DNA of 64,000 bases from the NCBI RefSeq assembly GCF_040892615.1, contig NZ_JBFRYC010000003.1, positions 62,001 through 126,000 of the forward strand, in the 5' to 3' direction. The DNA comes from Thioclava arctica (GTDB lineage Bacteria > Pseudomonadota > Alphaproteobacteria > Rhodobacterales > Rhodobacteraceae). The notes below the pieces were generated by a model, which was not told the origin of the DNA, did no database searches, and saw nothing but the letters and a program-made list of their open reading frames with translations. Positions 1-9,049 of this stretch are shown here, one piece after another (position 1 is the stretch's first letter; every line of letters begins with the position of its first letter). Made by a program: the position numbers and the translations under genes.

Positions 1-327
1 TCTCTGGTTCGGAAATCCGGTCGCGCGGTGATCGGGTTCGAAAAGGTCAAGGGTTGGCTGGCAGATGGGCGGGCAAAAGTTTTGCTTCAGGCCAGCGACG
101 GCTCGGACAGAGGAAAAGGCAAGCTGTGGACGCCCGAGGGCGGGCGCTGGTTCGGCTGTCTCACCTCACAGGAATTGGGTTTGGCATTCGGTCGCGATCG
201 TGCGATACACGGCGCGCTTGCAGCCGGTGGCCTCACTCCTCGCGTGATTGAAGAGATATCGAGGCTTGCGGGATTGCGCAGGCAGGACGGCGGCAAGACC
301 GCTATGAAGGATACGAAGACGGCATGA
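1..327 (+). CDS. YlxR-family (DUF448) RNA-binding protein, 3' part only
   Basis: The reading frame is open from the first base of the window and ends at TGA 325-327, so the start lies upstream. About 108 residues are visible. They contain a stretch typical of the C-terminal half of alphaproteobacterial YlxR-like proteins: AIGFEKVKxWL-like start, 'LGLAFGRDRAIHGAL' and 'LTPRVIEEISRLAGLR'. In this class the N-terminal DUF448 domain is followed by an L7Ae-like domain; only the latter is in view. It overlaps infB by four bases (ATGA), the usual nusA-ylxR-infB order, and probably acts with ribosome or tmRNA/RNA metabolism. The exact function in this lineage is not established. Confidence 0.8.
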   Translation, partial: SLVRKSGRAVIGFEKVKGWLADGRAKVLLQASDGSDRGKGKLWTPEGGRWFGCLTSQELGLAFGRDRAIHGALAAGGLTPRVIEEISRLAGLRRQDGGKTAMKDTKTA

Positions 328-2861
328 GCGATACGGACGGCAAAAAGACTCTCGGACTTGGCGCGGCGTCGCGTCCCGGGCAGGTGAAGCAAAGCTTCTC
401 GCACGGGCGCACGAAAAATGTTGTGGTCGAGACGAAGGGCAAGAAGCGTGTCTTGAACAAGCCAAGCGCCGGGGCCGCCAAAGGCCCTGGTGGCAATAAT
501 TCTGCAGGCGGTGATCCGTCGCGGCGTCCAGCTGGCATTTCCGATGCCGAGATGGATCGCCGTATGAAGGCGTTGCAAGCCGCCAAGATCCGCGAAGTCG
601 AAGAAGCCGCGAACCGCGAAGCCGAAGAGAAGGCCCGCGAAGAAGAGCGCGAGCGCCGTCGTGCCGAGGCCGAGGCCAAGGAACGCGAAGATCGTGAGCG
701 CGAAGAGGCGCTGAAGGCTAAGGCCGAAGAAGACGAGCGCAAAAAGCGCGAAGCTGAACTTCGTGACAAAAAGAAAGAAGAGATCCGCAAGGGCGCTCCG
801 AAAAAGGACGACGCCGTGCAGGATCAGGCGGCTGTCGAAGCTGCGGCGTCGCGCGCCGAGACCAAGGGCGTTGTCGCCTCGGGTCCGCGCAAGACCGACC
901 GTGAGCGTGACGCCCGCACCGAACGCGACGCCCGCGCGACCAAAGGCAAGACCGATGGCGGCAACCGTCGCACCGGCAAGCTTTCGCTGAATGATGCGCT
1001 GGGTGGTGGCGAAGGGCGTCAACGCTCGATGGCCGCGATGAAGCGCAAACAGGAACGCCAGCGCCAGAAGGCGATGGGTGGCTCTACCCGCGCTGAAAAG
1101 CAGGTGCGCGACGTGCGCCTGCCCGAGACGATTGTTGTCTCGGAACTGGCCAACCGGATGGCGGAACGCGGTGCTGACGTTGTCAAATCGCTGATGAACA
1201 TGGGCATGATGGTGACGGGCAACCAGACCATCGACGCCGACACCGCCGAGCTTGTGATCGAGGAATTCGGCCACAAAGTTGTGCGCGTGTCCGATGCCGA
1301 CGTGGAACAGGTGATCGACACCGTTGATGACAAGCCCGAAGAATTGATCACGCGCCCGCCGATCATCACGATCATGGGCCATGTCGATCACGGCAAAACC
1401 TCGCTTCTCGATGCGATCCGTCACGCCAATGTCGTGTCTGGCGAAGCGGGCGGGATCACGCAGCATATCGGCGCCTATCAGGTGACCACCGATAGCGGCG
1501 CGGTTCTGACCTTCCTCGACACGCCCGGTCACGCGGCCTTTACGTCGATGCGCGCACGCGGTGCGAACGTCACGGATATCGTCGTGCTCGTTGTGGCTGC
1601 CGATGATTCGGTGATGCCGCAGACGATCGAAGCGATCAACCACGCCAAAGCGGCCAAAGTGCCGATGATCGTGGCGATCAACAAATGCGACAAGCATGGT
1701 GCCGAGCCGCAAAAAGTGCGCACGCAGCTGCTGCAGCATGAAGTTGTCGTCGAGGCGATGTCGGGTGATGTGCAAGATGTCGAGGTTTCGGCCAAGACGG
1801 GTAAAGGGCTCGACAATCTGCTTGAGGCAATCGCGCTGCAGGCAGAACTGCTTGAGCTCAAGGCCAACCCGACGCGTGCCGCTCAGGGCGCTGTGATCGA
1901 AGCCAAGCTTGATGTGGGCCGTGGTCCGGTTGCGACCGTACTGATCCAGAACGGTACCCTGCATCGCGGCGATATCTTTGTCGTGGGCGAGCAGTGGGGC
2001 AAGGTCCGTGCGCTGATCAACGACCAGGGCGCGCGTGTCGAAGAGGCAGGTCCGTCGGTTCCTGTCGAGGTGCTGGGTCTGAACGGCACGCCCGCAGCGG
2101 GTGATGTGCTCAACGTCGTCGAGACCGAGGCGCAAGCCCGCGAGATCGCCGATTACCGCGAGCAAGCCGCGAAAGACAAACGTGCTGCGGCCGGGGCTGC
2201 GACCACGCTGGAACAGCTGATGGCGAAGGCCAAGGCGGATGAAAGCGTGACCGAACTTCCGGTGCTGGTGAAAGCCGACGTGCAGGGCTCTGTCGAGGCG
2301 ATTGTTCAAGCGCTTGAAAAGGTCGGCAACGACGAGGTGCGCGTGCGTATCCTGCATTCGGGTGTCGGCGCGATCACCGAATCCGACATCGGTCTGGCCG
2401 AGGCATCGGGTGCGCCGGTTATTGGCTTCAACGTGCGTGCCAACGCATCGGCCCGGACCACTGCCAACCAGAAAGGTGTCGAGATCCGCTATTACTCGAT
2501 CATCTATGATCTGGTGGATGACATCAAAGCTGCTGCCTCTGGCCTTCTGTCGGCCGAGATCCGCGAACATTTCATCGGCTATGCGTCGATCAAAGAGGTG
2601 TTCAAGGTCACGGGCGTGGGCAAGGTTGCGGGCTGTCTCGTGACCGAAGGTGTTGCCCGCCGCTCGGCTGGTGTGCGCCTGCTGCGCGACGACGTGGTGA
2701 TCCACGAAGGCACGCTCAAGACGCTCAAGCGCTTCAAGGACGAGGTCAAGGAAGTGCCCTCAGGTCAGGAATGCGGTATGGCGTTTGAAAATTACGACGA
2801 TATCCGCCCTGGCGATGTCATCGAAATCTTTGAGCGCGAAGAGATCGAGCGCTCGCTCTGA
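324..2861 (+). CDS. infB: Translation initiation factor IF-2
   Basis: 845 residues. IF-2 is the GTPase that places fMet-tRNA on the 30S subunit and promotes subunit joining in the cytoplasm. Residues about 50-250 are a low-complexity Glu/Lys/Arg/Ala region, as in other alphaproteobacterial IF-2 proteins. An IF2_N segment follows at about 265-320. The G domain has G1 GHVDHGKT near residue 352, G3 DTPGH near 399 and G4 NKCD near 453. Beta-barrel domain II and the C-terminal fMet-tRNA-binding domain (ending near residue 845) complete a normal architecture. The start overlaps the upstream gene by ATGA, so translational coupling is likely; a strong hairpin terminator follows. Confidence 0.98.
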   Translation: MSDTDGKKTLGLGAASRPGQVKQSFSHGRTKNVVVETKGKKRVLNKPSAGAAKGPGGNNSAGGDPSRRPAGISDAEMDRRMKALQAAKIREVEEAANREAEEKAREEERERRRAEAEAKEREDREREEALKAKAEEDERKKREAELRDKKKEEIRKGAPKKDDAVQDQAAVEAAASRAETKGVVASGPRKTDRERDARTERDARATKGKTDGGNRRTGKLSLNDALGGGEGRQRSMAAMKRKQERQRQKAMGGSTRAEKQVRDVRLPETIVVSELANRMAERGADVVKSLMNMGMMVTGNQTIDADTAELVIEEFGHKVVRVSDADVEQVIDTVDDKPEELITRPPIITIMGHVDHGKTSLLDAIRHANVVSGEAGGITQHIGAYQVTTDSGAVLTFLDTPGHAAFTSMRARGANVTDIVVLVVAADDSVMPQTIEAINHAKAAKVPMIVAINKCDKHGAEPQKVRTQLLQHEVVVEAMSGDVQDVEVSAKTGKGLDNLLEAIALQAELLELKANPTRAAQGAVIEAKLDVGRGPVATVLIQNGTLHRGDIFVVGEQWGKVRALINDQGARVEEAGPSVPVEVLGLNGTPAAGDVLNVVETEAQAREIADYREQAAKDKRAAAGAATTLEQLMAKAKADESVTELPVLVKADVQGSVEAIVQALEKVGNDEVRVRILHSGVGAITESDIGLAEASGAPVIGFNVRANASARTTANQKGVEIRYYSIIYDLVDDIKAAASGLLSAEIREHFIGYASIKEVFKVTGVGKVAGCLVTEGVARRSAGVRLLRDDVVIHEGTLKTLKRFKDEVKEVPSGQECGMAFENYDDIRPGDVIEIFEREEIERSL

Positions 2862-2885
2862 TTCTGGTAGACTGACGACAATAGA

Positions 2886-2915
2886 AAACGGGGGCTCTGA
2901 CGGGCCCCCGTTTTT
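2886..2915 (+). terminator. Rho-independent terminator after infB
   Basis: An ACGGGGGC arm and a GCCCCCGT arm pair around a short loop and are followed by a run of five T residues. It lies 25 bases beyond the infB stop and would end the nusA-ylxR-infB transcript. The A-rich 5' flank means it may also work for the small gene read from the other side. Confidence 0.85.
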
Positions 2916-2957
2916 CGTATTTCACAGCGGGCATTCAAGACGCACCGCAGGGCAAAC

Positions 2958-3086
2958 TTAGCCGCAGACAGGCCGACCTGCAAAAAGGCTGTCACCCACG
3001 CGCACAAGAATACGTCCACATTCAAGTTTGCGTTCAAACACGCCCTGAATAGAAACGCTGCTACCAATCAAAATTGTTCTGAGCAT
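2958..3086 (-). CDS. Small uncharacterised protein, 42 residues
   Basis: An ATG at 3086 opens a 42-codon frame ending at TAA 2958-2960. It begins MLRTILIGSSVSIQGVFERK and ends GDSLFAGRPVCG. A strong Shine-Dalgarno sequence (GGAGAAGGAGA) lies about seven bases upstream, far better than most starts in the window. The sequence alternates short hydrophobic strands and glycines (SVSIQG, GRILVRVG, GRPV), which suggests a compact beta fold. No membrane segment or cofactor motif is visible. It is convergent with infB. I do not recognise a named family and the function is unknown. It is supported by the ribosome binding site and sensible composition, not by homology I can prove. Confidence 0.6.
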   Translation of the reverse strand: MLRTILIGSSVSIQGVFERKLECGRILVRVGDSLFAGRPVCG

Positions 3087-3215
3087 GCTGATATCTCCTT
3101 CTCCCTGAGACAGGTTTGGAAAAAATCTTAACAAATTGCAAATGTAATCCGCATGGCTGTTCGCAATTTGTTATATACGCAGCGCTTTGTGGAAACGTTT
3201 TCGTTCCCAGCGCGG

Positions 3216-3614
3216 CTACAACCAGTCACGCAAGATCGGGATAAGTGGCTCATCCGCTGGGGGCATCGGGTAGTCGCGCAGGTCTTTCGCACGCGCCCAA
3301 GTCAGTTTCTGCCCCTCTTGCGGGGACACGATTCCTTGCCACCTACGGCAGGCGAACAGCGGCATAAGCAGATGAAAGTCATCATAATTATGGCTGGCGA
3401 AGGTCAGTGGCGCAAGACAGCTTTGCTTTGTCTCAATGCCCAGTTCTTCACGCAACTCGCGGATTAGGCAAGCTTCGGGAGTTTCGCCCGGCTCGACCTT
3501 GCCGCCGGGAAATTCCCACAAACCCGCCAAAGATTTGCCCTCAGGACGTTGAGCCAGCAAAATTCGGCCCTCGGCGTCAATCAGGGCCACAGCCGAGACC
3601 AGCAGCAGCTTCAC
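3216..3614 (-). CDS. mutT: MutT-type Nudix hydrolase (8-oxo-dGTP diphosphatase)
   Basis: 132 residues with a complete Nudix box at about residues 38-60 (G-x5-E-x7-RELREELGI), matching the GX5EX7REUXEEXGU consensus that binds Mg and the pyrophosphate. MutT removes 8-oxo-dGTP from the nucleotide pool and prevents A-to-C transversions. The length fits E. coli MutT (about 130 residues), and the WEFPGGKVE context is typical of true MutT. The start is GTG at 3614, overlapping the argJ stop as GTGA, so it is probably co-translated with argJ. Substrate specificity within the Nudix family cannot be settled from sequence alone. Confidence 0.9.
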   Translation of the reverse strand: MKLLLVSAVALIDAEGRILLAQRPEGKSLAGLWEFPGGKVEPGETPEACLIRELREELGIETKQSCLAPLTFASHNYDDFHLLMPLFACRRWQGIVSPQEGQKLTWARAKDLRDYPMPPADEPLIPILRDWL

Positions 3615-4981
3615 GAACGGTAATCCGCGTTGATGTCGATGTAGCGATGGGTCAAATCGCAGGTCCAGACCGATTTGTTCGCTCGCCCAAGCCCCAGATC
3701 AACCCCGATCACCAACTCGTCGCCCTTCATGTAGGCGCTGGCATCGGCCTCGGAGTAGCTTGGCGCGCGCCAGCCCTTCTCGGCCAGCACCATATCGCCA
3801 AACGAGATCGTCAGCTTGTCACGATCCGCCTTGGCACCGGACTTGCCAACGGCTGCCACCACGCGGCCCCAGTTGGCGTCTTCACCCGCGATTGCGGTTT
3901 TCACCAGCGGAGAATTTGCCACCGCCATCGCGACCTTATGGGCATCCTCGGCGCTGGCGGCACGGGTTACGCGCACTTCGACGAATTTCGTCGCGCCCTC
4001 GCCATCGCGCACCACCTGATGGGCAAGATCCATCATCACAGTGCGCAGGGCGGCTTCGAAATCTTTCGCCACTTGCGACCGCAGATCGTGGATTTCGCTT
4101 GCCGGGGATTGCCCCGTCGCGGCCATGATCAGCGCATCAGAAGTCGAGGTATCGCTATCGACGGTGATCGCGTTGAACGTGTCATCGACCTGCCGCGACA
4201 GCATCTTTTGCAGCCGTGCGGGCGTGATCTTCGCGTCGGTAAAGATATAGACCAGCATCGTCGCCATATTGGGCGCGATCATCCCCGAGCCCTTGGCGAT
4301 CCCGGCAATGGTGATCGGCCCGCCCTCGCCTTCGATCACGGCACTGGCGCCCTTGGGATAGGTGTCTGTCGTCATGATCGCGCGCGCCGCATCTTCGATG
4401 CCGTCCCCTGACAAGCGTTGCGCCAGACCATCAACCGCCAGCACGATGCGCTCAAAGGGCAGCGGCTCTCCGATCACCCCGGTCGAGGACGAAAACACCC
4501 GGCTAATGGGCAGATCAAGCGCCTTGGCCACGGCCCCGGTCACCATATCGACCGCTTTTTGACCATTTTTACCAGTGAACGCATTGGCGTTGCCCGAGTT
4601 AACGATGATCGCAGCGCCCGCGTCTTTGGGCACGCGCATCGCCAGTTTCGACTGACAATCGAGCACGCAGGCGGCGCGGGTCGACGAGGTGGTGAACACC
4701 CCCGCGATCGAGGCCCCCGGCGCGATGCGCGCGAGCATCACATCGGTGCGCCCGGCATATTTCACCCCCGCCGCAGCGGAGGCAAATTCGACCCCCGCAA
4801 TCGCGGGCAATTCCGGGAAATGGGCGGGCGCGAGTGGCGAAACAGAGACCGACTTTGCCTTGGCTTTCGCCGGCGCAGCGGTGGAAACATCGGATGTCAG
4901 CGCCTTGATCTTGGCGCGCAGCTTTTTGACCTTGGCCTTCAGCTTAACGTCCTTATCGTCCTTCTTCTTCTCTTTCGCCAT
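3611..4981 (-). CDS. argJ: Bifunctional ornithine acetyltransferase / N-acetylglutamate synthase
   Basis: 456 residues from ATG 4981; a GTG directly before it at 4984 is the alternative start. ArgJ moves acetyl groups from N-acetylornithine to glutamate in the cyclic arginine pathway. The self-cleavage motif with the nucleophilic threonine is present as MATMLVYIFTDA, with Thr near residue 241. The C-terminal SYSEADASAYMKGDELV and NADYRS ending are typical. The first 50 residues are an extra Lys/Ala-rich tail (KEKKKDDKDVKLKAKVKK) not usual for ArgJ, which normally starts close to the SPLAP segment. The gene sits between a parvulin gene and mutT on the same strand. Confidence 0.95.
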   Translation of the reverse strand: MAKEKKKDDKDVKLKAKVKKLRAKIKALTSDVSTAAPAKAKAKSVSVSPLAPAHFPELPAIAGVEFASAAAGVKYAGRTDVMLARIAPGASIAGVFTTSSTRAACVLDCQSKLAMRVPKDAGAAIIVNSGNANAFTGKNGQKAVDMVTGAVAKALDLPISRVFSSSTGVIGEPLPFERIVLAVDGLAQRLSGDGIEDAARAIMTTDTYPKGASAVIEGEGGPITIAGIAKGSGMIAPNMATMLVYIFTDAKITPARLQKMLSRQVDDTFNAITVDSDTSTSDALIMAATGQSPASEIHDLRSQVAKDFEAALRTVMMDLAHQVVRDGEGATKFVEVRVTRAASAEDAHKVAMAVANSPLVKTAIAGEDANWGRVVAAVGKSGAKADRDKLTISFGDMVLAEKGWRAPSYSEADASAYMKGDELVIGVDLGLGRANKSVWTCDLTHRYIDINADYRS

Positions 4982-4998
4982 CACGCCCGCCGTTCAGA

Positions 4999-5910
4999 TC
5001 AGTTCCCCAAAATCGACTGATCCTTCAGCACGGACGGATCAATCCCTTGCGTCATCTTGTCGATTTTCGCGGCGTTCACAACATCCGTCACACGCTTTTC
5101 GACAGCTTGCTGACGAATATCGCCTTCAAGTTTCTTGCGCACATCTGCCAGCTTGGGGGCGTCGACCATTTTTGTGCCGATCAGTTCCACGACATGCCAG
5201 CCATATTGCGTCTGGATCGGACCTACGACTTCGCCATCCTTCATGCCCACCAGCGCATCGCCAAACGGTTTGACCATGTCAGCCAGCTTGAACCAACCCA
5301 GATCGCCGCCATTGGCTGCTGCGCCATCGGTCGAGTATTTCTTCGCCTCATCGGCAAATTTCGCGCCGCCGTCGATCTCTTTCTTGATCTTCTCGGCCTC
5401 ATCCTTGGTTTTCACGATGATATGGGCGGCGTGATATTCCTTGGTCGGCTCGGCCTTGGCATATTTCGTATCGTAGGCTTTTTGAACGGCTTCATCGGTC
5501 ACGGCCTTGTCGGCAGTGTAATTGAGCAGCGAGCCAGACAGGTAGGCGCGTTTTTGCACCTCAAGCGCGATCTCGTCGCGATGGGTCATGCGTTTTTCGC
5601 CGATTTCGGCCAACGCGGTCTGCTGGATCAACTGTTGCAACACGCCTTCAAACAGCTTGTCATCGGGCAAAGACTGATATTGCGCGGGCAGGCCATCGCG
5701 CACCGTAATCATCTGGCCCAGCGTGATGTCTTTGCCATTGACCGTTGCAACCACCGTGTCAGCGGTCAGATCGGTGCGCGGCTTGGCCGGTGTTGCGGCC
5801 TTGGCGGCATCGCTTGCAGGGGCCGAGGTTTTGGCGTCTTCGGCCATTGCAGCCCCGCCGATCAGGGCCAGTACTGCGACGCTTGCGAAAAGTCTTGTCA
5901 TTTTGGGCAT
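4999..5910 (-). CDS. Periplasmic parvulin-type peptidyl-prolyl isomerase
   Basis: About 303 residues from ATG 5910, which has GGAG eight bases upstream. A second ATG at 5901 is possible. A signal peptide (MTRLFASVAVLALIGGAAMA) precedes an Ala/Thr-rich linker, a SurA-N-like helical part (GQMITVRDGLPAQYQSLPDD) and a PpiC rotamase domain at about residues 158-245 (EYHAAHIIVK ... GGDLGWF ... TQYGWHVVEL). Such proteins fold or chaperone exported proteins in the periplasm. It is transcribed away from secA, which fits a secretion-related role. It is not SurA itself: only one rotamase domain is present. Confidence 0.9.
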   Translation of the reverse strand: MPKMTRLFASVAVLALIGGAAMAEDAKTSAPASDAAKAATPAKPRTDLTADTVVATVNGKDITLGQMITVRDGLPAQYQSLPDDKLFEGVLQQLIQQTALAEIGEKRMTHRDEIALEVQKRAYLSGSLLNYTADKAVTDEAVQKAYDTKYAKAEPTKEYHAAHIIVKTKDEAEKIKKEIDGGAKFADEAKKYSTDGAAANGGDLGWFKLADMVKPFGDALVGMKDGEVVGPIQTQYGWHVVELIGTKMVDAPKLADVRKKLEGDIRQQAVEKRVTDVVNAAKIDKMTQGIDPSVLKDQSILGN

Positions 5911-6090
5911 CCTTGCCACTCCATCTTGGCCGCGTCCTTGGGCGGCGTTGACACTGTGACGGTCGCCGCTTACATCGCCTAAGGTCTGTAAGAGGCGCAC
6001 CGCCCTTGTTTCGTTCGCTGTTCTAACAGGCCCGCTCGGCGCGACAAGGCGCTCGGTTACACGAAATGGTCAGATACCCCCGGAGAATAC

Positions 6091-8772
6091 ATGCTTGGCA
6101 TCGGAACAGTCGCAAAGAAGGTCTTCGGAAGCTCGAATGACCGCAAAGTGAAGTCGGTGCGCCCGTTGGTGGCGAAGATCAACGCGCTCGAACCTGAATT
6201 TGCCGCACTCAGCGATGAGGGAATCATCGAAAAGACGCGCGAATTCCAGCGTCGGGTGCAGGAAGAGGGCGAGAGCCTCGACAAAATCCTGCCCGAAGCC
6301 TTCGCCAACTGCCGCGAGGGGGCGCGCCGTGCGTTGGGTCTGCGGGCCTTTGACGTGCAGCTTGTGGGCGGAATTTTCCTGCATCAAGGCAATATCGCCG
6401 AAATGAAGACGGGTGAGGGGAAAACCCTTGTCGCAACTTTTCCGGCCTATCTGAACGCGCTTGCTGGCAAGGGCGTGCATATCGTGACCGTCAACGACTA
6501 TCTGGCGCGGCGCGATGCGGACTGGATGGGCAAGGTTTACAACGCCATGGGGATGACTTGCGGCGTCGTTGTGCCGTTCCAGCCCGATGGCGAGAAACGC
6601 GCCGCCTATGCCGCCGATGTCACCTATTCGACGAATAACGAATTGGGTTTTGACTATCTGCGCGACAACATGCGCACCTCGGTCGAGGAGATGGCGCAGC
6701 GTGGCCATTTCTACGCCATCATCGATGAGGTCGACTCGATCCTGATTGACGAGGCGCGCACGCCGTTGATCATTTCGGGACCCTCTGATGACCGCTCAGA
6801 GCTATATATCACCCTCAATGAGTTCATCCCGAAGCTGACGGAAGAGCACTATGAGGTGAACGAGAAAGACCGCAACGCGACGCTTACCGAAGAGGGTAAC
6901 GACTATCTCGAAAAGCTTCTGCTTGAAGGTGGGGTCTTGCCCGAAGGTCAGTCGCTTTATGATCCCGAGAGCACCACGATCGTTCACCATGCCAGCCAGG
7001 CCCTGCGCGCTCATAAACTGTTCTTCAAAGATCAGAACTATGTCGTCGCAGACGGTGAGATTGTTCTGGTGGACGAATTTACGGGCCGGATGATGAAGGG
7101 GCGTCGTCTGTCAGATGGCCTACATCAGGCGATCGAGGCCAAGGAAGGCGTCGAAATTCAACCCGAAAACGTGACGCTCGCCTCGGTGACGTTCCAGAAT
7201 TATTTCCGCCTCTATAACAAACTTGGCGGCATGACCGGTACGGCTGCGACCGAGGCCGACGAATTCGCCGAGATTTATTCGCTTGGCGTTGTCGAAGTGC
7301 CCACCAACCGCCCGATCGCGCGTAAAGACGAACATGATCGCGTCTATCGCACCGCACGCGAGAAATATGAAGCCGTAATCAAATCGATCGAAATCGCCCA
7401 TAAAAAGGGCCAGCCAATGCTTGTTGGCACCACCTCGATCGAGAAGTCCGAGATGCTGTCGGACATGCTCAAAAAGGCGGGCATCGCGCATAGTGTGCTG
7501 AACGCGCGCCAACACGAGCAAGAAGCCAAGATCGTCTCGGATGCGGGGCGTTTGGGTGCTGTGACCATCGCCACCAACATGGCGGGTCGCGGGACCGATA
7601 TTCAGCTTGGCGGCAACGTCGATATGAAACTGCTCGAAGAGCTGGATTCAAACCCCGACGCCGATCCTGATGAGGTGCGCGCGCGCATCGAAGCAGAGCA
7701 TGCTGACGAAAAGGCCAAAGTGCTTGAAGCGGGTGGTCTGTTCGTTCTGGCCACGGAACGCCATGAAAGCCGGCGCATCGACAACCAGCTGCGCGGCCGC
7801 TCGGGCCGTCAGGGCGATCCTGGTCGTTCACTGTTCTTCCTGTCGCTCGAGGACGATCTGATGCGGATCTTTGGCTCGGACAAGCTGGATGCGGTGCTCT
7901 CGAAACTTGGCATGAAAGAGGGCGAGGCGATCATCCACCCCTGGGTGAATAAATCCCTTGAGCGGGCGCAGGCCAAAGTCGAAGGCCGCAACTTTGACAT
8001 CCGCAAACAGCTGCTGAAATTCGACGACGTGATGAACGATCAGCGCAAGGCGATCTTCTCGCAGCGCCGCGAAATCATGGAGAGCAATGAGGTCGATGAA
8101 ATCGCGCGCGATATGCGGGTGCAGGTGATCGACGATCTCGTGGACACCTATATGCCGCCGAAATCCTATGCCGATCAGTGGGATGTCGAAGGTATGCATG
8201 CGGCCTTGATCGAGCAGCTTTCCATCGATCTTCCGATTGCAGCCTGGGCCGAGGAAGAGGGCGTGGATCAAGATGTCGTCGCCGAGCGCATCGTGGCCGC
8301 GACCGACGCGGAAATGGTGCAAAAGACCGAGGCCTTCAGCCCCGAGCAGATGCGCATGATCGAAAAGCAGGTTCTGTTGCAGACGATCGACGGTAAATGG
8401 CGTGAGCATCTGGTCACGCTTGAACATCTGCGCTCGACGATCAGTTTCCGCGGCTATGCGCAGCGTGACCCGCTGTCGGAATTCAAAACCGAAGGCTTCC
8501 AGTTGTTTGAGATCATGCTGGATGGGCTGCGCGCAGATGTCTCCCAACAGCTTTCGCGTGTGCGCCCGCTAACCGCAGAGGAGCAAGCGCAAATGCTGGA
8601 AATGCAGATGCCACAAAGTGCCGCTGCAGAGCCTGATGCTCTTGAAGGCGCAACGCCCGCACCCGGCTTCGTCGAGACAGATCCCACGACATGGGGAGAT
8701 CCGGGCCGCAACGACCCGTGTCCCTGTGGTTCGGGCAAGAAGTTCAAACATTGCCACGGTCAGCTGGTCTGA
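6091..8772 (+). CDS. secA: Preprotein translocase ATPase SecA
   Basis: 893 residues. SecA drives post-translational export through SecYEG at the inner membrane. The DEAD motor shows Walker A MKTGEGKT near residue 105 and the DEVD Walker B variant near residue 212. The preprotein-binding region, the second NBD (TNMAGRGTDIQLGG and ESRRIDNQLRGRSGRQGDPG) and helical wing follow. The C-terminus ends in a zinc-binding SEC-C motif, CPCGSGKKFKHCHG, that binds SecB and lipid. Length and order are normal. It is divergent from the parvulin gene across 180 bases that must hold both promoters. Confidence 0.99.
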   Translation: MLGIGTVAKKVFGSSNDRKVKSVRPLVAKINALEPEFAALSDEGIIEKTREFQRRVQEEGESLDKILPEAFANCREGARRALGLRAFDVQLVGGIFLHQGNIAEMKTGEGKTLVATFPAYLNALAGKGVHIVTVNDYLARRDADWMGKVYNAMGMTCGVVVPFQPDGEKRAAYAADVTYSTNNELGFDYLRDNMRTSVEEMAQRGHFYAIIDEVDSILIDEARTPLIISGPSDDRSELYITLNEFIPKLTEEHYEVNEKDRNATLTEEGNDYLEKLLLEGGVLPEGQSLYDPESTTIVHHASQALRAHKLFFKDQNYVVADGEIVLVDEFTGRMMKGRRLSDGLHQAIEAKEGVEIQPENVTLASVTFQNYFRLYNKLGGMTGTAATEADEFAEIYSLGVVEVPTNRPIARKDEHDRVYRTAREKYEAVIKSIEIAHKKGQPMLVGTTSIEKSEMLSDMLKKAGIAHSVLNARQHEQEAKIVSDAGRLGAVTIATNMAGRGTDIQLGGNVDMKLLEELDSNPDADPDEVRARIEAEHADEKAKVLEAGGLFVLATERHESRRIDNQLRGRSGRQGDPGRSLFFLSLEDDLMRIFGSDKLDAVLSKLGMKEGEAIIHPWVNKSLERAQAKVEGRNFDIRKQLLKFDDVMNDQRKAIFSQRREIMESNEVDEIARDMRVQVIDDLVDTYMPPKSYADQWDVEGMHAALIEQLSIDLPIAAWAEEEGVDQDVVAERIVAATDAEMVQKTEAFSPEQMRMIEKQVLLQTIDGKWREHLVTLEHLRSTISFRGYAQRDPLSEFKTEGFQLFEIMLDGLRADVSQQLSRVRPLTAEEQAQMLEMQMPQSAAAEPDALEGATPAPGFVETDPTTWGDPGRNDPCPCGSGKKFKHCHGQLV

Positions 8773-8782
8773 TTTCGGCATG

Positions 8783-8809
8783 AAGGGGCGGCTTCGGGTC
8801 GCCCCTTTT
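8783..8809 (+). terminator. Rho-independent terminator after secA
   Basis: AAGGGGCG (8783-8790) pairs with CGCCCCTT (8800-8807) around a nine-base loop and runs into four T residues. It starts ten bases after the secA stop. Confidence 0.8.
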
Positions 8810-9049
8810 GTTATCTGCGCTACAGTCCATCGCCCAAATCCGACAATCTCGATGCTATCGGGCAAGAATTGGGCGGTCATGCGGCGAGACTGACTTCTCG
8901 CTCCGCATCTGGTGTTTGGTTAACGCTATCCCACCATAGATTGCGACACATTGTGTTCCTGATTTGGAAACATTTCCCCATTCCCGCCCAAGCTTCGCCG
9001 TGATCGCTTGGTAGCTTCATCCGAAGGCAAGAATGCTGGAGGAAAACAT

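Noticed and set aside
600..830. Repeat-like GAA/GCG-rich stretch in the infB N-terminal region
   Set aside because: It is codon-level low complexity (Glu/Arg/Lys/Ala) normal for IF-2 of this group, not a separate repeat element.
87..2705. An 872-codon minus-strand frame opposite infB
   Set aside because: It lies almost entirely antisense to infB, has His/Arg/Leu-rich composition typical of GC-rich shadow frames and no family motif. infB is certain.
9008..9049. Longer N-terminus for the secA-downstream protein
   Set aside because: The extra residues precede a textbook signal peptide and the GGAGG site points to ATG 9050.
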